The notes under the pieces: generated by a model
Seen by the model: only the letters and a program-made list of their open reading frames with translations
What the model was told of the DNA's origin: nothing
The model's database searches: none
Made by a program: the position numbers and the translations under genes
In this document: positions 20,289 to 29,876 of the stretch, one piece after another
Layout: the number at the start of each line of letters is the position of its first letter
Numbering within the stretch: the first letter of the stretch is position 1
From: Acidimicrobiia bacterium
GTDB taxonomy: Bacteria; Actinomycetota; Acidimicrobiia; Acidimicrobiales; Bin134
DNA: 64,000 nucleotides
NCBI GenBank assembly: GCA_009842675.1
Contig: VYEX01000077.1
Coordinates: 1-64,000 of the forward strand
Reading direction: 5' to 3'

Positions 20289-22439
20289 ATGGTCTTTGCC
20301 GCTGAAACGGGAGGGTTCGACCTCCTGGTCTTTTGGGTGAACATCCTGGTACTGGTGGCCGTCTCCCATCTCTTCGGTCTGGTGATGAGAAGGGTGGGGA
20401 TGCCCTCGGTGGTGGGAGCGCTGCTGGCCGGGCTCGTGCTGGGGCCGTCGGTGTTCGGGGTGGTTTGGGAGTCGGGTTTCGAGTGGTTCTTGCCGGAGAT
20501 CGGCCAAGGCCCGCAGTGGACGTTGCTGGCCGCGGTCAGCTGGATGGGGGTTGCCCTGCTGTTGGTGGTGACTGGGTTCGAGACCGACTTGGGGCTCATC
20601 ACCAAGCTGGGGCGGCCGGCTCTGTTGGTGACCACGGGCAGCCTGGTGGTCCCGCTGATCGGCGGCATCGTGGTCGGCCTGTTGCTGCCCTCTTTGTTCT
20701 TGGCCGAGGGTGCCGAACGGCTCACGTTCACGTTGTTCGTGGCGTTGGCTGTCGCCGTGTCGTCTCTGGCAGTAGTGGCGAAGATCCTCAGCGAACTGGG
20801 GCTGATGCGCCGCGACTTCGGCCAGATCACTGTGGCTGCGGGCATGGCCAACGATGTGATCGGCTGGATCTTGCTGGGCGTGTTCACCGGCTTGGCCACC
20901 TCAGGCGAGGTGTCGGCCGGGCAGGTGTTGGCCACGCTGGGGGGGATTGCGGCCTTCGGGGTTTTGGCGCTGACAGTGGGCCAGCGCGTCGTGGACATGC
21001 TGTTGCGACAAGTGCGGCGCACCGGGGGCAGCCTGGCCGCGGCGCTGGGCGTGGCCATGGTGACCATGCTGGGATTCGGGGTGGCCACTGAGTGGCTGAA
21101 AGTGGAAGCGGTTTTGGGGGCATTCGTGGCCGGGGTGGTGCTGCATCGGTCCCGCTTCCAGCACGACGACGTTCTCCACCATCTAGAGGGACTGACCAAT
21201 GCCCTGTTTGCGCCGGTGTTCTTCGCCACTGCTGGCTTGCAGGTAGATCTCCGCCTGTTGGACAACGCCGAGGCCCTGTGGTGGGCCTTGATCGTGCTCG
21301 GAGTGGCCATCGTCTTCAAGTTTGCCGGGGCCTACGGAGGTGCCCGCCTTGCCGGCCGTACCCACCGGGCGGGACTGGCCTTGGGTGCCGGATTGAATGC
21401 CCGAGGAACCCTGGAGATCGTCATCGCCACCGTGGGGTTGAGCGTCGGGGTGTTCAGCCCCACCGCCTTCACGGTGATCGTGCTGGTACCGGTGCTCACC
21501 TCGCTTTTCGCGTCGGCCACGCTGCGAGGGGTGGTGAACAACTGGCAGGGAACCCCCGACGAGCAAGAACGCCTCGGTCGAGAGCAGGCGCTGAGTCGAA
21601 ACCTCGTCGTGCGAACTTCCCGGCTCCTGTTACCCAGCCGGGGCGGCCCAGAGTCCATCGCCGCGGCCCAGATCCTGCATTTCGCCTGGCCTATCGAGGC
21701 TGGGGCCACCGTTCTCACAGTGGGCGATCGAAATGCTGAGGTGGATATCACCCCACTGCGCAATGTTCTGCACGACCGGGCTTTGGAGCACCGACGGGTG
21801 CGCGGAGACGATCCAGTGCGGGCCATAATCGACGAAAGCCGGCTGGGGTTCGGTGTCATCGGGCTGGGTGCTCTGGACTACGCCGACACCATGCAGGTGA
21901 TCTCGCCCCTGGTAGACGGGGTTTTGTCAGAGAGCCCCATTCCGGTGGTGGTGGTGCGCCGGGCGAGAAACATGGACCGGCCGCTCCCGGGGGCCTATAG
22001 CCGGGCGGTGGTTCCGGTTACCGGCAGCCCGGTGTCGCGGGCCGCTCAGGAGGTGGCCTTCAACCTCAGCGCGCAGCTCGGCACCGAACTGCACCTAACC
22101 CACGTCAACACCATTAGGAGCGATCCCGCAGGGCTGCCGTCGCTGTTCAGCCGACGGATGATTGCCCGCAGCGGCAGCATCGTCGGCGTGCAGGTGGTAG
22201 CCCAAGCCGAGACGCTCGCCCTAGAACTGGGGGCAACCACCCAGACAGTGGTCATGGACGGCACCTCGCCGGCCGATGAGATTTTGAAGCTGCAACGAGA
22301 CATTGAGGCCGACCTGGTGGTCATGGGGGCCAACCTCCGCCGGGTTGGAGATCGACCGTTCCTAGGCCACCGTGTAGAGCAGGTGCTCCGAGACTGCGAT
22401 GCCACCGTGGTGGTGGTGCTCATCCCGTTCGACCTCTAA
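20289..22439 (+). CDS. CPA2-type cation:proton antiporter with C-terminal USP-like domains
   Basis: Kef-like TM core (LLAGLVLGPSVFG...) plus C-terminal universal-stress-like region. Confidence 0.85.
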   Translation: MVFAAETGGFDLLVFWVNILVLVAVSHLFGLVMRRVGMPSVVGALLAGLVLGPSVFGVVWESGFEWFLPEIGQGPQWTLLAAVSWMGVALLLVVTGFETDLGLITKLGRPALLVTTGSLVVPLIGGIVVGLLLPSLFLAEGAERLTFTLFVALAVAVSSLAVVAKILSELGLMRRDFGQITVAAGMANDVIGWILLGVFTGLATSGEVSAGQVLATLGGIAAFGVLALTVGQRVVDMLLRQVRRTGGSLAAALGVAMVTMLGFGVATEWLKVEAVLGAFVAGVVLHRSRFQHDDVLHHLEGLTNALFAPVFFATAGLQVDLRLLDNAEALWWALIVLGVAIVFKFAGAYGGARLAGRTHRAGLALGAGLNARGTLEIVIATVGLSVGVFSPTAFTVIVLVPVLTSLFASATLRGVVNNWQGTPDEQERLGREQALSRNLVVRTSRLLLPSRGGPESIAAAQILHFAWPIEAGATVLTVGDRNAEVDITPLRNVLHDRALEHRRVRGDDPVRAIIDESRLGFGVIGLGALDYADTMQVISPLVDGVLSESPIPVVVVRRARNMDRPLPGAYSRAVVPVTGSPVSRAAQEVAFNLSAQLGTELHLTHVNTIRSDPAGLPSLFSRRMIARSGSIVGVQVVAQAETLALELGATTQTVVMDGTSPADEILKLQRDIEADLVVMGANLRRVGDRPFLGHRVEQVLRDCDATVVVVLIPFDL

Positions 22440-23884
22440 GCGGCACTGAGGATGGCGTTCAGATAGGGAGAGGGGGAGCGGGCTGACGTCCGGTCTCCGA
22501 AAGCCCGCTCCGCGGCCCAGTGGCAGTGCAGCTCTCTCTCGGCCCTAGTGATGGCTACGTAGAGCAGCCGCCGCTCCTCAGCAATCTCGGCCGGCGTCTG
22601 AGCCCGGCTGATGGGCACCAGTCCCTGCTCCAGGCCGGCCAAATGCACGATGGGCCACTCCAAACCCTTGGCCGCATGGAACGTGGCCACATCCACTGCG
22701 TCGGAGCCATTGGGTGGGGCTGCTCCTGCGCCGTCATCGGTTCGGTGGGAGTCGATGCGAACTCGACAGGGGATCTGCGCCTTTTCCAGTGTGGCTGCCA
22801 GCTTGGCAGTCTGGGCATTGGTGCGGGCCAGCACGGCCATCGACGACCACGCCATCTCGGGGCCCTTGGCGTCGCGCAGGGCGCGAGCGATGGTTGCCGC
22901 CTCGTCGAAATCGTCGACATGGGTGCTCACCGTCGGCCGGGGACCGTCCAGGCTGTGGGACGCCAATTTGGCCGCCCCCGCAGGCAAAACCGCCCGTCCC
23001 GCAGCCAAGATCTGAGGAGTGGAGCGGTAATTGTCCAACAGGTCGAGCACCTCAGCACCGGGGAACCAGCTGGCGAACCGCTCGATGTAGTCGGAGTCCG
23101 CCCCGTTCCAGCTGTAGATCGCTTGGTTGGGGTCGCCTACCGCGCACAGGTCGTTGCGGTCCCCCAGCCAGGCTCGGAGCAACTCGAACTGGAGCCGGTT
23201 CACGTCTTGGAATTCGTCGACGAAAAGGTGCTGGTAACTCCAGCGGCGGGCCTCGGCGTAGTCGGGGTCGTCGGTCAAGTCCCTCAGTGCCAGGATCAAC
23301 AGGTCGTCGAAGTCCACCACTCGTCGCTTGACCTTCTCGCTCTCGTAGCGCAGAAAGAGGTCGGCGACGACGCTGTGGTCCAGTGCCGGCCAGCGGCGGA
23401 GGCCGGCAGCCCTTTCGCAATAGTCACTGGGGGAGATGCGGTGGGCCTTGGCCCACTCAATTTCGGCCACCGCATCTTGCACCTCGGCCTTGGCCAGGCG
23501 CAGTCCTGCTTGTCTTGCCGCCCGAGCGACCAGGCCCCGCTTGTCCTGCGCCAATTCCGGTGGCTTGATCCCCCTCTCGGCCCAGCGAGTGCGCAACTGG
23601 GAATAGGCGGTGCTGTGAAAGGTACCCGCGCTCACCGAGTCCCGCAGACCCAGCCCAGCCAGGCGCTCGCGAAGCTCAACGGCCGCCTTACGGGTGAACG
23701 TGATGGCCATGGTGCGCTTGGGGTCGATAGCGCCGATGCCGGCTTGGTGGGCAATTCGGCGGGTGAGCACCCTGGTCTTGCCGGTGCCCGCCCCGGCGCG
23801 GATGCACAATGGCGTCCCCGGGGATTCCACCGCGGCCCGCTGCCGCTTGTTCAGCCCCTCCAAGAGCCCTTCAAACACGCTCAC
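22436..23884 (-). CDS. UvrD/PcrA-like superfamily 1 DNA helicase
   Basis: LNKRQRAAVESPGTPLCIRAGAGTGKTRVLTRRIAH, FVDEFQDVNRLQ, VGDPNQAIYSWNGA; GTG at 23884 (track extends upstream to 24349). Confidence 0.9.
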   Translation of the reverse strand: MSVFEGLLEGLNKRQRAAVESPGTPLCIRAGAGTGKTRVLTRRIAHQAGIGAIDPKRTMAITFTRKAAVELRERLAGLGLRDSVSAGTFHSTAYSQLRTRWAERGIKPPELAQDKRGLVARAARQAGLRLAKAEVQDAVAEIEWAKAHRISPSDYCERAAGLRRWPALDHSVVADLFLRYESEKVKRRVVDFDDLLILALRDLTDDPDYAEARRWSYQHLFVDEFQDVNRLQFELLRAWLGDRNDLCAVGDPNQAIYSWNGADSDYIERFASWFPGAEVLDLLDNYRSTPQILAAGRAVLPAGAAKLASHSLDGPRPTVSTHVDDFDEAATIARALRDAKGPEMAWSSMAVLARTNAQTAKLAATLEKAQIPCRVRIDSHRTDDGAGAAPPNGSDAVDVATFHAAKGLEWPIVHLAGLEQGLVPISRAQTPAEIAEERRLLYVAITRAERELHCHWAAERAFGDRTSARSPSPYLNAILSAA

Positions 23885-23977
23885 CCCACCACGGTACCGA
23901 CGCCGGTGACAGTTCGGATCAGCGGTCTTCCAGAGTGTCGAAGAGGGCCACAGTGGGCGGTGATGATTCATGGGAAT

Positions 23978-24337
23978 ATGGCAGGGATGGTTGTGGTGTC
24001 GCGGGAGCGGTTTGAGGCGTTGGTGGCTCAGGCGTTGGATGAGATTCCCGATGACCTGGCCGAGTTGATGGACAACGTGGCGGTGCTGGTGGAAGACGAG
24101 GGCGAGGATCCGGACATCTGGGGGCTGTACGACGGTGTGCCCCTCACTGATCGGGTCGACTACGGCGGGGGTGAGATGGTTATGCCCGACCGCATCTACA
24201 TCTACCGGCTGCCGATCTGCGAGGGGTGTGAAACCGAGTCCGAGGTAGTCGAGCAAGTGTGCATCACCGTCATCCACGAGATAGCCCACCACTTCGGCAT
24301 CGAAGACGATCGCCTCGACGAGTTGGGCTGGGGCTAA
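23978..24337 (+). CDS. Metallopeptidase family protein (zincin-like)
   Basis: VIHEIAHHFGIEDDRL HExxH motif; real start inside the long track ORF. Confidence 0.82.
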   Translation: MAGMVVVSRERFEALVAQALDEIPDDLAELMDNVAVLVEDEGEDPDIWGLYDGVPLTDRVDYGGGEMVMPDRIYIYRLPICEGCETESEVVEQVCITVIHEIAHHFGIEDDRLDELGWG

Positions 24338-24403
24338 GCAGTCGAACAAGGACCGGCATCTTGGGCTGCCTCGTTCGACGGGATTACGGGTACTGTCCCA
24401 GCG

Positions 24404-25561
24404 GTGAAGACCTCAGGAGGCAGCATGGGACCGCTGAAGGGCATTCGCGTGGTGGAGATTGCCGGAATCGGGCCGGGGCCGTTCGCGGCCATGATGCTGG
24501 CCGATCTGGGGGCCGACGTGGTGCGGATCGACCGGGCCGACAGGGTCCGAGACGAGGTCCCCGACACCCCTCATCCCGACCTGTTGAACCGGGGTCGCCG
24601 CAGCGTGGGCATCGATCTCAAGCACCCCGAGGGCGCCGATGCCGTGCTCAAGCTGGTGGAGGGCGCCGACGGGCTTATCGAGGGATTCCGTCCTGGCGTG
24701 GCCGAGCGCCTGGGCATCGGCCCCGACGCCTGCCTGGCCCGCAACCCCAAGCTGGTGTATGGGCGCATGACCGGATGGGGCCAGGACGGCCCCTACTCGT
24801 CCATGGCCGGCCACGACATCAACTACATAGCGCTTTCAGGCGTGCTGGGGGCCATCGGTCGGGAGGGTGAGGCTCCGGTGCCTCCCGTGAACCTGGCCGG
24901 CGACTTCGGTGGGGGAGGGATGCTGCTCGCCCTCGGGATGCTGGCCGGGATGTTGGAGGCCCGCACCTCGGGCCAGGGCCAAGTGGTGGATGCATCCATG
25001 GTGGAGGGCTCCGCCCTGCTGATCACCATGATCTATGGCATGCAGGCCATGGGGGCATGGGGGCCGCGGGGGACCAACATGCTGGACACCGGCGCCTGGT
25101 TCTACGACGTCTACGAGTGCGCCGATGGCGAGTACATCTCGCTGGGCTCGCTGGAACCCCAGTTCTTCGCCGAGATGACAGAGAAGACAGGCATCGACGC
25201 CGATGGAATCAGCCAGAATGACCGCGCCACCTGGCCGGAGATGCGCGACCGACTGGCCGCCGCAGTCAAGACCAAGACCCGGGACGAGTGGTGCGAGATC
25301 CTCGATGGCTCCGACGTCTGCTTCGCACCGGTGCTCAGCCTGGCCGAGGCACCGGAGCATCCCCACAACATCGCCCGGGGCACGTTTGTGGAAGTGGGCG
25401 GCGCTCTCCAGCCCGGACCGGCCCCTCGCTTCAGCCGCACCCCGGCGGAGATCGCCCGTCCTTCCCCCAACCCCGGCCAGCACACCGCTGAGGCGCTGTC
25501 CGACTGGGGCTTCGATACCGATGAGGTGGCCCACCTGAGAGCATCGGGGGCGGTCAGGTAA
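24404..25561 (+). CDS. CaiB/BaiF family III CoA-transferase (alpha-methylacyl-CoA racemase-like)
   Basis: PLKGIRVVEIAGIGPGPFAAMMLADLGADVVRIDR, LNRGRRSVGIDLKHPEG. Confidence 0.9.
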   Translation: MKTSGGSMGPLKGIRVVEIAGIGPGPFAAMMLADLGADVVRIDRADRVRDEVPDTPHPDLLNRGRRSVGIDLKHPEGADAVLKLVEGADGLIEGFRPGVAERLGIGPDACLARNPKLVYGRMTGWGQDGPYSSMAGHDINYIALSGVLGAIGREGEAPVPPVNLAGDFGGGGMLLALGMLAGMLEARTSGQGQVVDASMVEGSALLITMIYGMQAMGAWGPRGTNMLDTGAWFYDVYECADGEYISLGSLEPQFFAEMTEKTGIDADGISQNDRATWPEMRDRLAAAVKTKTRDEWCEILDGSDVCFAPVLSLAEAPEHPHNIARGTFVEVGGALQPGPAPRFSRTPAEIARPSPNPGQHTAEALSDWGFDTDEVAHLRASGAVR

Positions 25562-26362
25562 ATGGCCACCATGGTGAACTTCCACGCCCATCCCGATGAC
25601 GAGGCCATTGCCACTTCCGGCACGATGATGAAGGCGGTCGCCGACGGGCACCGAGTTGTGTTGGTGGTGGCCACCAAAGGGGAGCAGGGTGAACCGGCAC
25701 CCGGAGCGCTACGCCCGGGCGAGACGCTGGGCGAGCGCCGAGCGGCAGAGACCCTGGAGGCGGCGAAGATCATCGGTGCCCACCGGGTGGAGTTCTTGGG
25801 CTATGAGGACTCGGGTATGGCTGGCGAGGAGTCCAACAACAATCCGGCCAGCTTCTGGCAGGCCGACTTTGATGAGGCGGTGGCGCGGTTGGCCGGGATC
25901 CTGGTCGAAGAGTCCGCCGAGGTGCTCACCGTGTACGACGATCACGGCGGCTACGGCCACCCCGACCACATCCAGGTTCACCGGGTAGGGGTGGACGCAG
26001 CCCGCCGGGCCGGAGTGGAGAGAGTGTTCTACGCCACCATGAATCGCACCCAGATCTTGCGGCAAATGGCCGAGGTGGAGTCATTTGCCGAGGCGATGGA
26101 GGAAATGGACCTTGAGCGGGCGGAGCGGTTCAGGGAGGAGGAGTTCGGGACTGAGGAGGCGGAAATCACCCACGCGGTGGATGTGAGCCCCTACCTGGAG
26201 CGCAAGCGGGCCGCCATGCTGGCCCACACCAGTCAGATCACCGCCGACTCTTTCTTCGGCTCCATGACCGACGAGCAATTCGCCGACGCATTCGCTACCG
26301 AGTGGTACGTGGCCCCCGGACCACCGCGCACCGGCGAATTTGCCGCCGACTTGTTCAGGTGA
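25562..26362 (+). CDS. PIG-L/LmbE-family deacetylase
   Basis: FHAHPDDEAIATSGTM, HGGYGHPDHIQVHR. Confidence 0.88.
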   Translation: MATMVNFHAHPDDEAIATSGTMMKAVADGHRVVLVVATKGEQGEPAPGALRPGETLGERRAAETLEAAKIIGAHRVEFLGYEDSGMAGEESNNNPASFWQADFDEAVARLAGILVEESAEVLTVYDDHGGYGHPDHIQVHRVGVDAARRAGVERVFYATMNRTQILRQMAEVESFAEAMEEMDLERAERFREEEFGTEEAEITHAVDVSPYLERKRAAMLAHTSQITADSFFGSMTDEQFADAFATEWYVAPGPPRTGEFAADLFR

Positions 26363-26745
26363 GCTCGGGTTCGGGCGTGTTGGCCGCGTCGCTGGCCGGC
26401 TTCCACGACTGGTTCTCCTGGGTGGTGATGCTGGCCAACGCCGCCGCGGGGGGATGGGCTCTGGGCGCCCATTATCGATCGGAGTTGCGCGGCTGGCCGT
26501 TGTGGGCGTTCATCGCCGTGGCCCAGGGCACAATCTTCGCTCAGGTGATCGTGGGCGTCGTGTACGAAAACCGTTCGGGGGCCGATCCGGGAGACTTGCA
26601 CCGCCTCTACGGCTTCGCGGCCATCGCCGCGGTGGCCATCGTCTACGCCTATCGGATGCAGCTCGCCCACCGTCGTGAGCTGCTTTATGCCGGCGGCAGC
26701 TTCTTTTTGGCCGGGTTGGCCATCCGGGCCATGATCCTCAGCTGA
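26359..26745 (+). CDS. Small multi-pass membrane protein, unknown function
   Basis: Hydrophobic segments; GTG 26359 overlaps upstream stop. Confidence 0.65.
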   Translation: MSSGSGVLAASLAGFHDWFSWVVMLANAAAGGWALGAHYRSELRGWPLWAFIAVAQGTIFAQVIVGVVYENRSGADPGDLHRLYGFAAIAAVAIVYAYRMQLAHRRELLYAGGSFFLAGLAIRAMILS

Positions 26746-26763
26746 TTGAAGGCCAAGCCTTGG

Positions 26764-27000
26764 TTAAAGGTTTACAACGGGGCAGGTGAGGGTCCTGGTG
26801 ATGCCATCCACCATTTGAATCTGGCTCACCACCAGGCGGCCGAGTTGGTCCATGGATTCAGCCTCGGCTTTGGCGATCACATCGTACGGGCCGGTCATGA
26901 TCTCAGAGATCACCACGCCATCGATCTCGCGTATGGCCTCGGCCACCTGGCGGGCCTTGTCCATTTCGGTCTGGATCAGAACATAAGAGCTGACACCCAC
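26764..27000 (-). CDS. Stand-alone Lrp/AsnC ligand-binding (RAM) domain protein
   Basis: 78 aa, YVLIQTEMDKARQVAEAIREIDGVVISEIMTGPYDVIAKAEAESMDQLG; no HTH. Confidence 0.8.
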   Translation of the reverse strand: MGVSSYVLIQTEMDKARQVAEAIREIDGVVISEIMTGPYDVIAKAEAESMDQLGRLVVSQIQMVDGITRTLTCPVVNL

Positions 27001-27075
27001 GTGACTACACCTCCGGTCGGTTATCCCGCATCGTACTCAAAGCGGCACTACTGGGGGACAGCGGGCTGGGCGCGG

Positions 27076-27104
27076 CCCGGCCCCCTGGCAATCAGGGGGC
27101 CGGG
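27076..27104. repeat. Perfect 12-bp inverted repeat (hairpin) in divergent intergenic region
   Basis: CCCGGCCCCCTG-gcaat-CAGGGGGCCGGG. Confidence 0.8.
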
Positions 27105-27228
27105 TTGGAGGGGGATCTGTTGGTTCAGTCAGTGGCCTCGATGGCCACTTTCCTGGGTTTGACTGCTTCAGCCACCGGAAGGGTTACAGATGAGACTTTG
27201 TCCGTTGGGTGGGCAAAGATGTCGGCCC

Positions 27229-28800
27229 ATGAACGGTGCTCCCGCCAATCCGTATCTCGCCGATTCTTCCTACGGCATTGCCCATGGCCGGTGCGACCAG
27301 CAGGACAACGTGCCCTGGCGTGGGCCAGAGGGCCCCACCGAGACGCTCAACGAGACGACCGACCTCCAGTACGCCTGGCTCGGTCCGTGCCATTTCGGCC
27401 ATTTGATTTCGGGGCTGTATCCCGACGGCCGACGGGTGGTGTGGAGCAACGGCCGCCAGAACATCGCCAAGCTCGACTACGAGACCCTTGAGATGCTGGC
27501 CGATCACGAGATTGTCGGCGGGGAAGGTCGCACTCCCATCGAAGATCTGGAGGTCAATTTGCTCGGCCTCGACAAGAAGGACGGCTGGGAGGCCGTCGAA
27601 CACGCCATCGAGCTCTCGCTGAAGTTCATGACCGGCATTGACGGGGTCTATGCGCTGTTGGATTGCGACCACACCCTGTTTCTCGGTCGCAAAGACCACG
27701 CGGTGGCCTACGTGGAGACCGATCCCTCCGATCCGGCGTCGCCCATTGTGGAGCGAGACCGATGGAACAAGCCCGACCACATCGAGGGCTTCTTCGTGGG
27801 GATGAACATGACCTTCGACGGCAAGCTGGTGATGACCACCGATCACGGCTGGGTCATAGTTCTAGAGCGTGACTTCAGCGCCTATCACGCCCTTCAGATA
27901 GCCGGCGGGGCCGAGACCGCCGCTGAGTACTGCGCTCGGCGGGCTGCGGAGCGGGGCAATACCGGCTACGGCTGGGTTCGCACCAGCATCTGCGTGGACA
28001 GCGACAACGGCATCTACGTGTCGTCCAACGACCACCACCACAAGCTGCGCTGGACGGGCACTGAGATCACCGACGATCCTGCTGAAGGCTGCTGGATGGT
28101 TCCCTATCGCAACGGCGGCGGTCACGGCTCGGGCACCACGCCATCGCTCATGGGTTTCGGCCCCGACGAGGACAAGTTCGTGGTTATCGGCGACGGCGAC
28201 GAGGTGGTCAACATCACCCTGTTGTGGCGAGACGAGATCCCCGACTACTGGGAGCAGCTGCCCAACGCCCCGGACCGCCGCATCGCCGGCATCGGGCCGG
28301 CCAACATGGGCAACCCCGACCTGGCTGAGATCAAGACCGAGCAGTCGATCACCGTGTCGGGATACGGCGCCATGACGGTGAACAACGAGCCGGCCTCGAT
28401 CCCTGATGGCTATCCCGCGCGGGCGGCCCGGATGCTGTGCTTCATGCTGGGCCACAAGCCGGAGTACCAGCCCCACGGCCTCCACAAATATGAATGGGAT
28501 CCGGCGTCCCGAGAGCTGAAGGAGGCATGGGTCAACCTCGATATCTCCTCGCCCAACTCGGTCCCATTCGTGGCCGAGGAGAGCGGGCTGGTCTACACCT
28601 GCGGGGTTCGCGACGAGCGCTGGACGATCGAGGCCGCCGACTGGGCTACTGGAGTGTCGCGGTTCCACTACGTACTGGGTGGTTCGAAGTTCAACACCAT
28701 CGGCGCGGGGGTGACCGTGGACGACGACGGCCGGCTGCTGTTCGGGTCGATGTACGGCAAGACCCGCATCCTGAGGGGTCCAGGGAAGACCCCGAGCTGA
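27229..28800 (+). CDS. Uncharacterised protein, possible beta-propeller fold
   Basis: Long ORF (~523 aa) with repeated beta-rich segments; no family motif recognised; ATG 27229. Confidence 0.7.
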   Translation: MNGAPANPYLADSSYGIAHGRCDQQDNVPWRGPEGPTETLNETTDLQYAWLGPCHFGHLISGLYPDGRRVVWSNGRQNIAKLDYETLEMLADHEIVGGEGRTPIEDLEVNLLGLDKKDGWEAVEHAIELSLKFMTGIDGVYALLDCDHTLFLGRKDHAVAYVETDPSDPASPIVERDRWNKPDHIEGFFVGMNMTFDGKLVMTTDHGWVIVLERDFSAYHALQIAGGAETAAEYCARRAAERGNTGYGWVRTSICVDSDNGIYVSSNDHHHKLRWTGTEITDDPAEGCWMVPYRNGGGHGSGTTPSLMGFGPDEDKFVVIGDGDEVVNITLLWRDEIPDYWEQLPNAPDRRIAGIGPANMGNPDLAEIKTEQSITVSGYGAMTVNNEPASIPDGYPARAARMLCFMLGHKPEYQPHGLHKYEWDPASRELKEAWVNLDISSPNSVPFVAEESGLVYTCGVRDERWTIEAADWATGVSRFHYVLGGSKFNTIGAGVTVDDDGRLLFGSMYGKTRILRGPGKTPS

Positions 28801-28824
28801 GAGCGCTCCGCTAGCGTCCACGTC

Positions 28825-29841
28825 ATGGCGTCGGTGCTGGTGACCGGGGGAGCGGGCTATATCGGGAGCCACACTTGTGTCGCACTCATGGAGGCTGGCT
28901 GGGAAATTGCCGTACTGGACAGCTTGGAGAATTCTTCGAGTGCCGCGGTAGACGCGGTGGCGGAGATCACCGGCCACCGGCCGCGCCTCGAAGTGGCCGA
29001 CTGCCGAGACGAGGCCGCGTTGGAAAAATTGATCACCGAGATGCGTCCCGATGCAGTGTTGCACTTCGCGGGCCTCAAGTCGGTGCCCGATTCGGTGGCT
29101 GATCCGCTGCGCTACTACCGACACAACCTGGAATCGACCGCCGTGCTCATGGAGGTGATGCAGCGCGGCGGCATCCGCCGGATGGTGTTCTCATCTTCGG
29201 CCACGGTCTATGGGCCTCCCGATGAGTTGCCGGTGTCAGAAGCGGCGACAACCCGCCCGGTCAACCCCTACGGATGGACCAAGCTCCTCATCGAGCAGAT
29301 GATCGCCGACGTGGTTCGGTCTGATCCCCGCTGGTCGGCGTCGCTGCTTCGCTATTTCAATCCGGTAGGAGCTCATCCCAGCGGATTGATCGGAGAAGAC
29401 CCCGAAGGGGTGCCCGGGAATCTGATGCCCTATCTGCTCCAAGTGGCGGTGGGCCGCCGCGACGCGCTGCCCCTGTATGGGACCGACTATCCGACCCCGG
29501 ACGGGACCGCGGTGCGGGACTACATCCACGTGATGGATTTGGCCGAGGGCCACCTGGCTGCCTTGCAAGCCCTGGAGTCGTCGGCCGGGCAGGTTCACAC
29601 CTACAACCTGGGCACCGGCCGGGGTGCGTCGGTGCTAGAGGTGATCGCGGCCATGCGGGAGGCTACCGGTCATCCCTTGCCGTACGAGGAACTCGGCCGT
29701 CGCCCTGGCGATGTCCCCGAGCTGTGGGCCGATCCCGCCAAGGCTCGCTCGGAGTTGGGCTGGTCGGCTACCCGCTCGCTGGCCGAGATGTGTCGAGACG
29801 GCTGGGCCTGGCAGTCGAAGAATCCGCAGGGCTATAGCTAG
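28825..29841 (+). CDS. galE: UDP-glucose 4-epimerase
   Basis: VLVTGGAGYIGSHTCVALMEAG, FSSSATVYG, NPYGWTKLLIEQ. Confidence 0.93.
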   Translation: MASVLVTGGAGYIGSHTCVALMEAGWEIAVLDSLENSSSAAVDAVAEITGHRPRLEVADCRDEAALEKLITEMRPDAVLHFAGLKSVPDSVADPLRYYRHNLESTAVLMEVMQRGGIRRMVFSSSATVYGPPDELPVSEAATTRPVNPYGWTKLLIEQMIADVVRSDPRWSASLLRYFNPVGAHPSGLIGEDPEGVPGNLMPYLLQVAVGRRDALPLYGTDYPTPDGTAVRDYIHVMDLAEGHLAALQALESSAGQVHTYNLGTGRGASVLEVIAAMREATGHPLPYEELGRRPGDVPELWADPAKARSELGWSATRSLAEMCRDGWAWQSKNPQGYS

Positions 29842-29876
29842 AGCATCTTCTGGATGCCCAACTTGCGGATTGACAG

